This document shows, one piece after another, positions 9,278-18,167 of a stretch of DNA of 64,000 bases. The DNA comes from Streptomyces phaeolivaceus (GTDB taxonomy: Bacteria > Actinomycetota > Actinomycetes > Streptomycetales > Streptomycetaceae), in the NCBI RefSeq assembly GCF_009184865.1, contig NZ_CP045096.1, positions 8,246,001-8,310,000 on the forward strand, read 5' to 3'. Below the pieces are notes generated by a model, which did not search any database, was not told the DNA's origin, and saw only the letters and a list, made by a program, of their open reading frames with translations. The position numbers and the translations under genes are program-made. The number at the start of each line of letters is the position of its first letter. Position 1 is the first letter of the stretch.

Positions 9278-11236
9278 ATGACGCGGCGAGCGGTACTGAT
9301 CGGTGCCGAGACCTACGGTCTGACCGGGGTGCACACCGATGTCGGGGTGATGGGCGAACTCCTCGCCGGGCACGGCTTCACCGACATCCGGGTCCACACC
9401 GGGGACCGGGCCGACTACGCGGGCATCAAGGGGGCGTTGCGCGGGCTGCGCGCGGATACCGCCCCCGGTGACGCGCTCGTCGTCTACTACTCCGGCCACG
9501 GGGCGCTCCTGGGAGACCTGCAGTGCCTCGTGCCCGTCGACATGGCGGACGGTACGGCCACGGACTTCCGCGGCTATCTGGCCGAGGAACTCACCGCCGC
9601 CGTCCGCGTCCTCACCGAGAGGACGGCCAATGTCACCGTCGTCCTCGACGCCTGCCACTCCACCGGGGCGGTGCGGGAGGCCGCGTACCGGGCGGGGCGG
9701 TCGGCGCTGCGGTCGGTGGAGGTGGCCCTCGAACGGAGCGTGTGGGACGCGGGGTTCGCCCGGCTGCGGGCCCTGTCCGGCTCCCGCGACCCGCTGGTCC
9801 CCGGCGTCGTACGGCTGACCGCGTGTCAGCAGCACGGTTCGGCGTACGAGGCCGAGTTGCGCCCGGGGGCGGGCAGGCAGGGCGTGTTCACCGCCGCGCT
9901 CGCCGAGGCGCTCGGCACGCGGTGGGGGCGGGAGCTGCCGTGGTCGGTCCTGATCGCCCGGATCCGTGACCTGGTCAAGCAGCGGCAGGTACGGCAGTGG
10001 CCCGACGCGGGCGGCCCGGCCGGACGGCTCCCCTTCTCCCTGGAGGAGCCGCCCACCCCGGAACGGCTGCCGCTGCTACGGCGCGACGGACGGTTCGTCG
10101 TGCCGGGCGGTTCCGTGTTCGGGCTGGGCCGAGGGGACACGGTGTCCCTGCGGTTCCCCGTCGACACGACCCCCGGCGCCCCGCCCGGCGGCCGTTCACG
10201 GAAAACCGCCGTACCGGAGGCGGTCACACCGGAGTCGGCCGAATCGGAGGTGGCCGTGTCGGCGGTCGTGGTGGAGGCGGGGGCGGGGGACGCGGTTCTC
10301 CGGGCCGTGCCGGGCCCCGGGGGTCCCTCCGAGGACGACCTGCGTACGGCGGAGCCACCGCCCGGTGCGTACGCGATCCCGGTCGAGGTCCATGACCGCC
10401 GTCATGTGTTCCTCGACGCCGAAGGGCCCTTCACCGACGCCCTGCGCGAGGAGTTGGCGGGCTGCCCGCGCCTCGCCGAGACGCCGCACGTCCAGGACGC
10501 CTTCGCGACCGTACGCGTACGGAACGGGCGCGCCGAGGTACTGGACCGCGACGGGCATCCCTTTCGGGAGCCGTGCGGCGAACCGACGCGGCTGGCCTCG
10601 CTGTTGGAGGAGCTGGCGCGGGGGGAGCGGGTGCGGCGGCTCACCGATCCAGTGGGAGCGGGCCTGCTCGGCGCCCCCGTGGAGGTCCGGTTCGAGAGCG
10701 AGGACCCGGTCGGCGGTGACGTCTGGCGGCCGTTGCGGCGGGAGGGGGTGCGGCTGTACGACGGCGACCGCTACCGGGTGGTCGTGGCCAACCGCTCCGG
10801 TGTGCCGCTGTACTTCTGGGTGATCGGCGTGGGGCTCAGCGGGCGCGTCACCCTGGTGACCGCCGACCAGCCCAGCGGTCTCCGGGTGGAGCCGGAGGGC
10901 GCGGCACATCGCGCCACCCGAGTCACCCCGCCGGTCGAGATCTACTGGCCGGGCGATGTGCCCCGGCGGGGGCCACGGCCGGAGACCCTGCACGCCCTCG
11001 TCGGCGACCGGCCGATGGACCTCGGCGGGCTGGCCTCCCCCGAGGCCCGCGAGCGCACCGCGCGCGCCGGCGCCGACCCCGCCCTGGACGCGCTGCTCCG
11101 CGAGGTCTGGGACGGCGTACGCGACCAACGGCCCCTCGGGAACGAGGAGTTCCACCACCGGGTGTGGACCGTGCACGCCGACGCGTACCCGGACCGGAAC
11201 GCCGTCGCCCACCTCGACGAGGAGGCCGGTGCGTGA
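9278..11236 (+). CDS. Caspase-like (peptidase C14) protein with C-terminal DUF4384-like domain
   Basis: This is a 652-residue protein. The N-terminal domain (1-250) is a caspase fold. RRAVLIGAETY opens the first strand, His74 lies in VVYYSGHGA, and Cys126 lies in LDACHSTGA; both catalytic residues are intact. The middle (about 260-370) is proline-rich and looks like a linker. Residues about 450-560 contain DRYRVVVANRSGVPLYFWV, resembling the DUF4384 beta domain often fused to bacterial caspases. ATG 9278 has GGAGG 5 bases upstream and is 19 bases from the CHAT stop, so the two proteases are cotranscribed. It may cleave a specific partner on a signal, perhaps after activation by the CHAT protein; this is inference. 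Confidence 0.9.
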   Translation: MTRRAVLIGAETYGLTGVHTDVGVMGELLAGHGFTDIRVHTGDRADYAGIKGALRGLRADTAPGDALVVYYSGHGALLGDLQCLVPVDMADGTATDFRGYLAEELTAAVRVLTERTANVTVVLDACHSTGAVREAAYRAGRSALRSVEVALERSVWDAGFARLRALSGSRDPLVPGVVRLTACQQHGSAYEAELRPGAGRQGVFTAALAEALGTRWGRELPWSVLIARIRDLVKQRQVRQWPDAGGPAGRLPFSLEEPPTPERLPLLRRDGRFVVPGGSVFGLGRGDTVSLRFPVDTTPGAPPGGRSRKTAVPEAVTPESAESEVAVSAVVVEAGAGDAVLRAVPGPGGPSEDDLRTAEPPPGAYAIPVEVHDRRHVFLDAEGPFTDALREELAGCPRLAETPHVQDAFATVRVRNGRAEVLDRDGHPFREPCGEPTRLASLLEELARGERVRRLTDPVGAGLLGAPVEVRFESEDPVGGDVWRPLRREGVRLYDGDRYRVVVANRSGVPLYFWVIGVGLSGRVTLVTADQPSGLRVEPEGAAHRATRVTPPVEIYWPGDVPRRGPRPETLHALVGDRPMDLGGLASPEARERTARAGADPALDALLREVWDGVRDQRPLGNEEFHHRVWTVHADAYPDRNAVAHLDEEAGA

Positions 11237-11551
11237 AGGCCATTGCGTGCGCCCCGGTGCGGTGCGTGCATACACGCGGGACCCGGCGGCGTCCGTCCGG
11301 CCGGGTCCCGTGTGTCCCCCCGCGTGTCACAGCATGCGCGCGGTGCGGGGTCCGCTTCCCCGCAGCAGTGCGGAATTCGGCGGTTCGGGTTCGCCACGGG
11401 TTCCCGCCCCGATCTCCCACCCGCCCCGGTCTCCCATCCGACCCCCTCCCTCAACTGGCTTGAACGGAAAGGGTATTTAGGCGTCGATCGGTGGATATCA
11501 TGCTGGGCAGCGCGGACGTACGGGAAGTCATGGAGGCGAGGCGCGGACGTC
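11237..11551. other. Intergenic region before the Crp-like gene
   Basis: These 315 bases hold a strong hairpin (11272-11315), then about 230 bases without a recognisable gene. The last 90 bases are less GC-rich and contain TTGAAC at about 11460 and TATCAT near 11497. These are poor promoter boxes with wrong spacing. A promoter for the Crp/cyclase pair is likely here but cannot be placed. Confidence 0.5.
11272..11315 (+). terminator. Hairpin terminator after the CHAT-caspase transcript
   Basis: The arms CGGGACCCGGC (11277-11287) and GCCGGGTCCCG (11300-11310) pair perfectly around a 12-base loop. The stem extends outward through ACACG/TGTGT with one G-U pair. It begins about 35 bases after the caspase stop and separates the protease pair from the Crp-like gene. 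Confidence 0.75.
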
Positions 11552-12250
11552 ATGGACGGGTGGCCGCACGGCACGTTCCTCGCCGAGTTGTCCGGGGCCC
11601 CGGAGGCCGGCGCGGCACTGCTCTCGCTGGGGACCCCACGCTCGTACGAGGCGGGCGAGATCCTGCTCTCCGAGGGGCGGCGGGAGACCTTCGTGCTGTT
11701 GCTGCTGACCGGGGTCACCAAGGTCACCGCGCTCACGGAACAGGGCGACACCGCGCTGCTCGCCGTACGGATCGGCGGGGATCTGGTGGGGGAGTTCGCG
11801 GCCTTCGACAACCGGCCCAGATCGGCCACGGTCACCGCCGCCGGTACGGTCACCGCCCGGCGGGTCGGCCAGCGGGAGTTCCTCGGTCTCCTGGACCGGC
11901 ATCCGGCCACCGCCCTCGGGGTGAGCCGCATGCTCGTACGCAAGAACCGATGGTCGGTACGGCGGCGGGGCGACTTCAGCGGCTGCCCGGTGGGCACCCG
12001 GGTCGCCCGCGTCCTCGTCGACCTGGTCGAGGACTACGGCCGGCCGAGCCGTGACGGACTGCTGATCGGCCCCCGGCTCACCCAGGCCGAACTCGCCGGA
12101 CTGGTCGGCGCCAAGGCCCGCCGCGTCCATCACGTCCTCGGTGAACTCTCCGACCTGGGCCTGATCCAGGTCGGCTACAGCAGGGTGACCGTCCTGTCGG
12201 AGGCCGGGCTTCGCCACGCGGCACGGCTGGCGCGGGCGGACGGGCGGTAG
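11552..12250 (+). CDS. Crp/Fnr-family transcription regulator with cyclic-nucleotide-binding domain
   Basis: This 232-residue regulator has an N-terminal cNMP-binding beta-roll (about 15-130, with YEAGEILLSEG and GGDLVGEFAAFDNRPRSATV) and a C-terminal winged helix (about 160-225, with LTQAELAGLVGAKARRVHHV as the helix-turn-helix). The position of the usual phosphate-binding cassette (GE-x6-RSAT) is well kept, so it may really bind a cyclic nucleotide. The ATG has GGAGGCGAGG upstream. The next gene, 30 bases on, has nucleotide-cyclase signatures, which suggests a signal maker and signal reader in one operon. Targets may include the CHAT/caspase genes just upstream. Confidence 0.88.
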   Translation: MDGWPHGTFLAELSGAPEAGAALLSLGTPRSYEAGEILLSEGRRETFVLLLLTGVTKVTALTEQGDTALLAVRIGGDLVGEFAAFDNRPRSATVTAAGTVTARRVGQREFLGLLDRHPATALGVSRMLVRKNRWSVRRRGDFSGCPVGTRVARVLVDLVEDYGRPSRDGLLIGPRLTQAELAGLVGAKARRVHHVLGELSDLGLIQVGYSRVTVLSEAGLRHAARLARADGR

Positions 12251-12280
12251 GAGAGCAGCGGCCCGGCAAGGGCAGGGGGC

Positions 12281-13621
12281 ATGGCAGGGCAGGGGTGGTG
12301 TTGGGGGACAAGGGCGCGGAGGACGAGGGTGTGGGGGGGCAAGAGTGTGGGGGGCGATGTGGACGGTGACGTGGACGACGACGTACTGGCGACCTCGGAT
12401 CTGCTCGCCCTCGACGGTTCGGTCCCCAAGGGGCCGGGCGGCGAGCGGCCTCCGCCCGACCGGCTCGGCGGGGTCTCGCTGGGCCGTCCGCTCGGCTACG
12501 CCCTGCCCGTGCAGGCCGACGGCGGTACGGCGACGCCCACGCACCGCCCCCATCGGGACGTTCTCCTGTGCTTCCCGTTCGACCTGGAGGAACTGCCGTA
12601 CGGTCGCGCCTACCAGCAGGTCACCCTCACCGTCCGCTTCGACGACGGCCCGTACGTCCTCGCCCTCCATCCGGCACCGGGTACGACGGCCGGGGACGGG
12701 GCGGAGGTCGCCGCGTACGGGATGGGGCAGGACCGGCTCCGCTGGACCTTCCGGGCGCCGGGCCGGACCGGTGGGCTGCGGCCCGACGGGCGCTGGGCAC
12801 AGGCCGTCGTACGGCTGCCCGGTGACACGGTGGAGGTGTCGGGCCGGCTGAGTCTGGAGACGGTGACCGTGCAGCCCGTGCTCGGCGGGGCGTTCCGTCG
12901 CCGGGTGGCGACGACCCCCTTCGACACACCGTTCCGGCTCCGTACGGACGAGACCTGGCTCGCCGCGACACCGCCCGCGTACGACGCCGCCCTTCCCGGC
13001 GCCTGGGCGCTGGCCGGGCTCGGCGGTGAGGAGCATGAACTGCCGCCCGGGGTGCGGCGGTTGTGTCTCGCCGTCGACATCGAGAAGTACAGCGCGCGGG
13101 ACAACGCGGACATGGTGCGGTTGCAGCGGGTGCTGCTGCGGACGCTGCGGGGGGCGTGTGCGCGGGCCGGGGTCGGGTGGGAGCGCTGTGGGCGGCAGGC
13201 GCAGGGCGACGGCTATCTGCTGGTGCTGGAACCGGGGATCGACGAGTCCAGGGTGGTGCCCGCGCTGCTGGACGGGCTGGCCGCCGGTCTCGCCGCGGGC
13301 AACGCCCTCGCGCCGGTCCGGATGCGGGCCAGTCTGCACCAGGGCATCGTCCACGAGGCGGACAGCGGTTACGCGGGCTCCGCCGTCGTGGCGCTCTTCC
13401 GGGTGCTCGACTCGCCGCCCGTCCGCAGGACCCTCGCCGACGCGCCGGAGGTCCACCTGGTGGCCGCGTTCTCCGACCCGCTCTACCAGGATCTGGTGGT
13501 GGCCAGCGGTTACGCGGGCCTGTCGGCCGAGGGCTTCCGGCGCGCGGAGGTGCGGATCGAGGCGAAGAACTTCTCCTCCGTCGCCTGGATCCGCACGGTG
13601 GCGGTGCCGCCGGGACGGTAG
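12281..13621 (+). CDS. Protein with C-terminal class III nucleotide-cyclase-like domain
   Basis: This is a 446-residue protein, or 420 if it starts at GTG 12359, which also has a G-rich site. The N-terminal 230 residues form an unassigned beta-rich region with FPFDLEELPYG. From about residue 255 the sequence resembles class III adenylate/guanylate cyclases. LAVDIEKYS contains Asp266, matching the first metal Asp of the DIxGF motif. RQAQGDGYLLVL contains Asp310, matching the second. RASLHQGIVHEADSGYAGSAVVAL corresponds to the later GxHxG...G-AVN region. Both metal Asp residues are kept, so catalysis is possible. It lies directly after a Crp-type regulator. It could instead be an inactive cyclase-fold adaptor. 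Confidence 0.7.
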   Translation: MAGQGWCWGTRARRTRVWGGKSVGGDVDGDVDDDVLATSDLLALDGSVPKGPGGERPPPDRLGGVSLGRPLGYALPVQADGGTATPTHRPHRDVLLCFPFDLEELPYGRAYQQVTLTVRFDDGPYVLALHPAPGTTAGDGAEVAAYGMGQDRLRWTFRAPGRTGGLRPDGRWAQAVVRLPGDTVEVSGRLSLETVTVQPVLGGAFRRRVATTPFDTPFRLRTDETWLAATPPAYDAALPGAWALAGLGGEEHELPPGVRRLCLAVDIEKYSARDNADMVRLQRVLLRTLRGACARAGVGWERCGRQAQGDGYLLVLEPGIDESRVVPALLDGLAAGLAAGNALAPVRMRASLHQGIVHEADSGYAGSAVVALFRVLDSPPVRRTLADAPEVHLVAAFSDPLYQDLVVASGYAGLSAEGFRRAEVRIEAKNFSSVAWIRTVAVPPGR

Positions 13622-13682
13622 GGGCGGGGGTGACGGTGGCGGTAGGTGCGGTGGGCGTCCGTGTCCGTGGTGCTCGTGCCGT

Positions 13683-14144
13683 TCACAGGCGGCATTCCTG
13701 GTGGCACCAGGTGAAGAGGGCGCGGGACTCGTCGAGCCACTGGTCGGCCATGACGCGGAACGCGGTCCGGGTCACCTGGCAGGCCAGCGGCAGGGTGCGG
13801 AAGCCCATCAGGTACGGGGGCTGTTCGCCCGCGAGGTTGCAGATGGACAGGGTCGGGGCGAGCTGTTCGATGTTCCAGGCGGTCGCGGCGGCTGCGGCTC
13901 GGGCCAGTTGGTCGTTCTCCAGATAGCGGTCGTCGGTGACCATGATCAGCAGCATCTCGGTGCTCGTCGTGGTGAAACCGAGCTGGATCCGCCGCTCGGC
14001 CTCCGGATGCTCGAACTCCAGGCCCACCGAGGAGGCGTCCGCCTCGAACGGGCGGTGCTGGCGGGTCACCCAGTCGTTCACCAACCGCCGCCAGTGGACG
14101 GCCAGTTCGACGGGCTGTTCCATGGACGGGTCAGTGTCTGACAT
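13683..14144 (-). CDS. Small YbjN-like / secretion-chaperone-like protein
   Basis: This 153-residue soluble protein is rich in aromatic and acidic residues, with a two-layer alpha/beta pattern (for example RRIQLGFTTTSTEMLLIMVT, then helices ending in WCHQECRL). I do not recognise a firm family. The pattern resembles YbjN or type III secretion chaperone folds. It is the last gene of the seven-gene minus-strand operon, and its start overlaps the end of the Hsp70 gene by 14 bases, so the two products are translationally coupled. A cofactor or substrate-adaptor role for the short Hsp70 is a reasonable guess. Confidence 0.6.
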   Translation of the reverse strand: MSDTDPSMEQPVELAVHWRRLVNDWVTRQHRPFEADASSVGLEFEHPEAERRIQLGFTTTSTEMLLIMVTDDRYLENDQLARAAAAATAWNIEQLAPTLSICNLAGEQPPYLMGFRTLPLACQVTRTAFRVMADQWLDESRALFTWCHQECRL

Positions 14145-15354
14145 GGCTCATGGCCTCCCTCACCATCTCGCCGGTCAGCCCGGCGTCCAGCAGCGCGCGG
14201 ACCTTGGTCGGCAGGGGTGGGGGTTCCCTCTGGACCTCGAAGCCCTGCCAGGCCAGCCAGGCCGCGCCGGTCGCCACCGCGAGCTCCGGCTCGGAGACGG
14301 TGAGGACCGTACGGCCCGAGCGTTCGGACAGCAGCTCGCCGACCATGGGCAGCCGGGAGCTGCCGCCCACGGGGACGATCAGATCGAGGTCGCCCCACTC
14401 CAACCCGTAGGCGCGCAGCACCCGTTCGCACTCCTCGACCGTCTCCCACAGCAGTGGCCGTATCGCCTCCCGCAGATCGGCCTGGGTCAGGGTGACCTCG
14501 GCCGGCGGGTCCAGCATGGTCAGCAGATCGGAGTGCTCCTGGGAGACGGAGAGCTGCTGCTTGAACGTGACACAGGCCTCGGAGAGCAGGATCGCCCGGC
14601 GCAGCGCCGTCGCGTCGTCGTGGTGCGCGGAGGTCTGCCGGAGCCGGTCCACGCCGTCGGGGCAGCGGTCCCGCAGGAGGCCCAGTACGACCTGGTCGAT
14701 GGCGAGCCCGCCGACATGGGACAGACCGCCGGGGGCGCCGAGGACCGAGTAGCTCTCCTTGGTCCCCTGGGCCACCGCGAGGTCGAAGGTGCCACCGCCG
14801 AGGTCGTAGACGAGCACCGTGCGGTCACGGTCCATGCCGTGGTCGTGCAGGGCGTAGACCATGGCCGCGACCGGTTCCGTCTCCAGCCTGACGATCTCCG
14901 GCGGCAGCCCCGCGGCCTCGGCGGCGGTCAGCATCAGCTCGCGCCGGTACTCCTCCCAGGTCGCCGGGACGGTGATCACCACGCGTGCGGGGGCGGCGTT
15001 GACGGCGGTTCGCGCCCGGTCGACCAGGAAGCCCAGCACTTCGGCGGTCAACTGCTCGGTGGTGAGCAGGCGTTCGCCCAGCTGATGCCGGTCCGGTTCG
15101 CCGAACTCCTGCTTGAACTCCGCCCGGAACCGCCCCGGACGCTGTAGCCGAGAGTTCTGTGCCGCCTGGCCCACCACCATCGAGCCGTCCGGTTGCAGGC
15201 ACACCGCGCTGCGCACCGAGGTGGCCCCGAACGGGCTCACCGGGTCGCGCACCGGCAGGGGCGGGTGGTCCGGCCGCAGGACCACCAGCGCGGACGTCCA
15301 GGTGCCGAAGTCGATGCCGTAGACCGGGCCCGTCGGGTTCCCGCCGCCGCTCAT
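14131..15354 (-). CDS. Hsp70-family ATPase lacking a substrate-binding domain
   Basis: This 407-residue protein carries the complete actin-like ATPase signatures of Hsp70: phosphate-1 loop YGIDFGTWTSALVV near residue 13, phosphate-2 loop VYDLGGGTFDLAV near 180, and adenosine motif VPVGGSSRLPMV near 335. It ends about 50 residues after the ATPase domain, so the peptide-binding domain of DnaK (about 230 residues) is absent. It overlaps the dynamin gene before it by 4 bases (ATGA) and the small gene after it by 14. A GrpE-like gene lies three genes upstream in the same operon. It probably acts as an ATP-driven switch for the operon's own products rather than as a general chaperone. Confidence 0.9.
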   Translation of the reverse strand: MSGGGNPTGPVYGIDFGTWTSALVVLRPDHPPLPVRDPVSPFGATSVRSAVCLQPDGSMVVGQAAQNSRLQRPGRFRAEFKQEFGEPDRHQLGERLLTTEQLTAEVLGFLVDRARTAVNAAPARVVITVPATWEEYRRELMLTAAEAAGLPPEIVRLETEPVAAMVYALHDHGMDRDRTVLVYDLGGGTFDLAVAQGTKESYSVLGAPGGLSHVGGLAIDQVVLGLLRDRCPDGVDRLRQTSAHHDDATALRRAILLSEACVTFKQQLSVSQEHSDLLTMLDPPAEVTLTQADLREAIRPLLWETVEECERVLRAYGLEWGDLDLIVPVGGSSRLPMVGELLSERSGRTVLTVSEPELAVATGAAWLAWQGFEVQREPPPLPTKVRALLDAGLTGEMVREAMSHVRH

Positions 15355-17561
15355 GGGGTGTCGAACTGGTCGGGGTCGAAGGAGGAGCCGAGGCCGGGGG
15401 AGTCGGCGCTGAACGGGGGTGTGTCCGGCGGGGGTTGGATGTCCGGGGGGGTGAGGTCGACGGTCGTCTCCTCGGCCGGTGCGGCGTCGACGGGTGTGGC
15501 GTCCTTGGCCGGGGCCGGGGCCGGGGCCGGGTCGAAGGCCGGGTCCGGGGCCGTGGTCGTGAAGGCCGTGCCGGCCTGGGTGAAGGCCGCGCCCACGGCG
15601 ACCTCCGCGGCCAGGCCGGCCGCCACGTCCTTCGCGGCCGACCCGCGCGGCCGTGCCGGGCCGGGTGCGGTGGGTGCCGAGGGCCGCGGTGGGGGTGGTG
15701 TCGTCACGCGGTCCACCCGGCCCCGCAGCCGGTCCAGTTCGTTCTGCAACTGCTGGTAGGTCTGCTGTCGGGCCTGCAACTCGCCCCGGCGCTTGGCGAG
15801 TTCGGCCTTGGTGCGGCCCGTGGCGGCCTGAAGCCTGCGGCCGGACTCGGCGAGGGACTCCTGCTGGGCGGAGAGCTGGGCGTTGAGGTCGGCGATGAGC
15901 GCCTGGGCGACGTCCCCGTGGGCCTGGTTGAAGGACTCGGTGGCGCGGCGGCGGCTCTCGGCGATCTCCTGGGTGATCAACTGCTGCATCCGGGCGTCCC
16001 GTTCGCGCTCGGCACGTTCACGGAGGTCCCTGCGGTGGTTGCGCACGCCGTGGACGAAGCCCATCGTGCCCAGGCCCACCACGGCCGCGGCGCCGCCGAT
16101 GAGGAAGGGGTCCATCATCATGACGACCCCGCCCGCGCCCGCGCCCGCCATCCCGGTGGACCAACTGGCCCGCAGCTGATCGAAGAACCGGGCCGGACGC
16201 ACGTTCAGCGGCACGGAGGGAACCGAGATGGCGGGCTTGAAGGGCGGTTCGGGCACCTCCGGCGAGGTGAGGTCGAGGCTGGTGCGCCGGGCGAAGTCCT
16301 CCATGACGGCCACGGCGACGGCGGCCAGCTGTTCATGGGCCGTGGTCAGTGCCTTGAGCATGTCGGCGGCGACCCGGCCGACCAGCTCGTCGTCGCCCGG
16401 GTCGGTGCCCGCGTTCACCTGCTCCTGATAGACGCGCAGCGCCGAGGTGAACCCGGTCTGGAGCCCTGTACGCGCCTCGCGGGTGTCGTGCTCGAAGCAC
16501 TGCCGCAGCTCCGTACGCCACTCGGCGCCGCCGGTGGCCAGCGCCTTCAGCCGGGTGGTGGTCTCTCCCACCTCGCGGCGGATCCGGTCCAGGGACTCGT
16601 CCGACTCCAGGGCCGCGAGTTCGTTGACCACGGGCGAACCGGCGGTCGCCACGGCGTCGCCGAGCGCGTCCAGGGCCCGGCGCAGCTGGACGGCGCCGCT
16701 GGTCGTGGCGAGCCCCTCCCACAGGGCGTGGTCCAGCTGCGGGAAGCCGGAGTCGGCCAGCAGCCGGCCGTCCGTGCGGTCCCTGAGCCACTTGTGCTTG
16801 CGGAAGGAGGAGACGGGGACGACGACCAGCTGTTCGGCGGGGCGGCCGGTGCGGGCGGCGATCTTCTCGCGGGCCCCGGCGACCACGGGCGCGGGATCGG
16901 CGACCTTGTCGGTCTTGGTGACGACGGTGATGACCACCTCGCACTTCTCCAACGCCTCGCTGAGGAAGTCGAGTTCGTAGGTGGCGAGGGGCTCGATGGC
17001 GTCGCAGACGAAGACCAGGCCGTCGGCGCGGTCCAGGAACGTCCGGGTGGCGGCGATGTGCGCGGAGTCGCTGCTGCCGACGCCCGGTGTGTCGATGACG
17101 GTGAGACCGGACTTCAGCTGGGGCACGGGGGCCTGGATCTCGACGAGTTGGACCTGCTTGTGGTTGCGCGGGTTGCCCTGCTCGGTGACGTACTCCGGTA
17201 ACCGGTCGATGCCGACCGTCACTTGGCGTGCCGTGGTGCCGCCTCCGGTCTGCGGGGCTCCGAGGTGCACCACGGCCTGTTCGCGCGGGCCCCAGGAGAG
17301 GGTGCACACCACACAGGTCGCCACGTCGACGTCCACGGGGAACAGTCCTGGCCGTTCCACCAGGGCGTTGAGCAGGAAGGACTTGCCCCGCTTGAACTCA
17401 CCGCAGACCACGATCCGGCAGGTGCCCCGCTCCAGGCGAGTCCTGGAGCGGTCCAGCAACTCCCGCTGACGGGGCCCCAGTTCCTCGGCAAGCGCTGCGG
17501 TGAGCCGGGGGTGGGCGGCCAGTACGTCCGCGCGCAGTCGGCTGAAGACGTTGTCCGGCAT
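15351..17561 (-). CDS. Dynamin-like GTPase A with membrane segment and coiled coil
   Basis: This is a 736-residue bacterial dynamin-like protein. The GTPase domain (about 45-300) has P-loop GEFKRGKSFLLNAL (54-67), switch region ATCVV (81-85), DTPGVGS and TKTD. The middle is helical. A hydrophobic patch near residues 460-500 (FLIGGAAAVVGLGTMGFV) should be the membrane paddle or transmembrane segment. It is followed by charged coiled coil (ESRRRATESFNQA, then RRGELQARQQTYQQL) and a Pro/Ala-rich tail. Codon 121 (17199-17201) is TTA, a bldA-type codon. A second dynamin gene starts the same operon, as is usual for paired bacterial dynamins. The likely role is membrane remodelling or guarding. Confidence 0.9.
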   Translation of the reverse strand: MPDNVFSRLRADVLAAHPRLTAALAEELGPRQRELLDRSRTRLERGTCRIVVCGEFKRGKSFLLNALVERPGLFPVDVDVATCVVCTLSWGPREQAVVHLGAPQTGGGTTARQVTVGIDRLPEYVTEQGNPRNHKQVQLVEIQAPVPQLKSGLTVIDTPGVGSSDSAHIAATRTFLDRADGLVFVCDAIEPLATYELDFLSEALEKCEVVITVVTKTDKVADPAPVVAGAREKIAARTGRPAEQLVVVPVSSFRKHKWLRDRTDGRLLADSGFPQLDHALWEGLATTSGAVQLRRALDALGDAVATAGSPVVNELAALESDESLDRIRREVGETTTRLKALATGGAEWRTELRQCFEHDTREARTGLQTGFTSALRVYQEQVNAGTDPGDDELVGRVAADMLKALTTAHEQLAAVAVAVMEDFARRTSLDLTSPEVPEPPFKPAISVPSVPLNVRPARFFDQLRASWSTGMAGAGAGGVVMMMDPFLIGGAAAVVGLGTMGFVHGVRNHRRDLRERAERERDARMQQLITQEIAESRRRATESFNQAHGDVAQALIADLNAQLSAQQESLAESGRRLQAATGRTKAELAKRRGELQARQQTYQQLQNELDRLRGRVDRVTTPPPPRPSAPTAPGPARPRGSAAKDVAAGLAAEVAVGAAFTQAGTAFTTTAPDPAFDPAPAPAPAKDATPVDAAPAEETTVDLTPPDIQPPPDTPPFSADSPGLGSSFDPDQFDTP

Positions 17562-17567
17562 GGTGGT

Positions 17568-18167
17568 TCACCTTTCGTCGGGCCGGTGTGGGTCGGGCAG
17601 ATAGCGGCCCAGGAACTTGGGGGCGAGCCGGCGGTAGTGGGGGACGAGCGCGGGTTCCAGCAGCCGGGTCAGCAGGCCGCCGAACTCGCCGGGCCGGGCG
17701 CCGCCGCCGGGCTGCCGCCCGTGCGCCAGCTCGTCGAGCAACTCGTCGTAGAGCGTGAGGAGTCGGGTGCGCAGGTCGCGGTAGGCGTTGGTGGTCAGCC
17801 CCGCCACGGCCGGGTGGGGGAACCGGCCGACCGGCCGGGACCACTCCGCGCGGGAGCGGTGCGGCTCCTTGAACCGCAGGTCCGTGTACTCGACCAGCCG
17901 CCGGGTCGACCAGTCCACCGTCGCCGTGGCGAACGGCGGGAACAGATCGGCGCCCCCGGCCGGGTCGGGCCGCATGACGAACAGGGGCAGCCGTACGTAG
18001 ACCCGGGGCGTCCCGTCCTGCACCACCGGCACGGGCAGCGGCCAGCCGATCCCCGCCTCCATGGGCACGAGTTGCCGGATCACCGGCGAACGACGCACCT
18101 CCCGGCACAGCGCCTCCGAGCGCGGGCCTTCCGCCGGACTCCCCGCCGGGTCACCGGATGTCGTCAT
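17568..18167 (-). CDS. Unknown soluble protein of the dynamin/Hsp70 operon
   Basis: This is a 199-residue protein that I do not recognise. It has a beta-rich first half (WPLPVPVVQDGTPRVYVRLP) and a helical second half (YRDLRTRLLTLYDELLDELA), with no signal peptide and no membrane segment. ATG 18165-18167 was chosen because it overlaps the end of the GrpE-like gene by 17 bases, matching the tight spacing of the operon. The dynamin A gene starts only 6 bases after its stop. A conserved position between GrpE and dynamin suggests an adaptor linking the two. Confidence 0.65.
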   Translation of the reverse strand: MTTSGDPAGSPAEGPRSEALCREVRRSPVIRQLVPMEAGIGWPLPVPVVQDGTPRVYVRLPLFVMRPDPAGGADLFPPFATATVDWSTRRLVEYTDLRFKEPHRSRAEWSRPVGRFPHPAVAGLTTNAYRDLRTRLLTLYDELLDELAHGRQPGGGARPGEFGGLLTRLLEPALVPHYRRLAPKFLGRYLPDPHRPDER

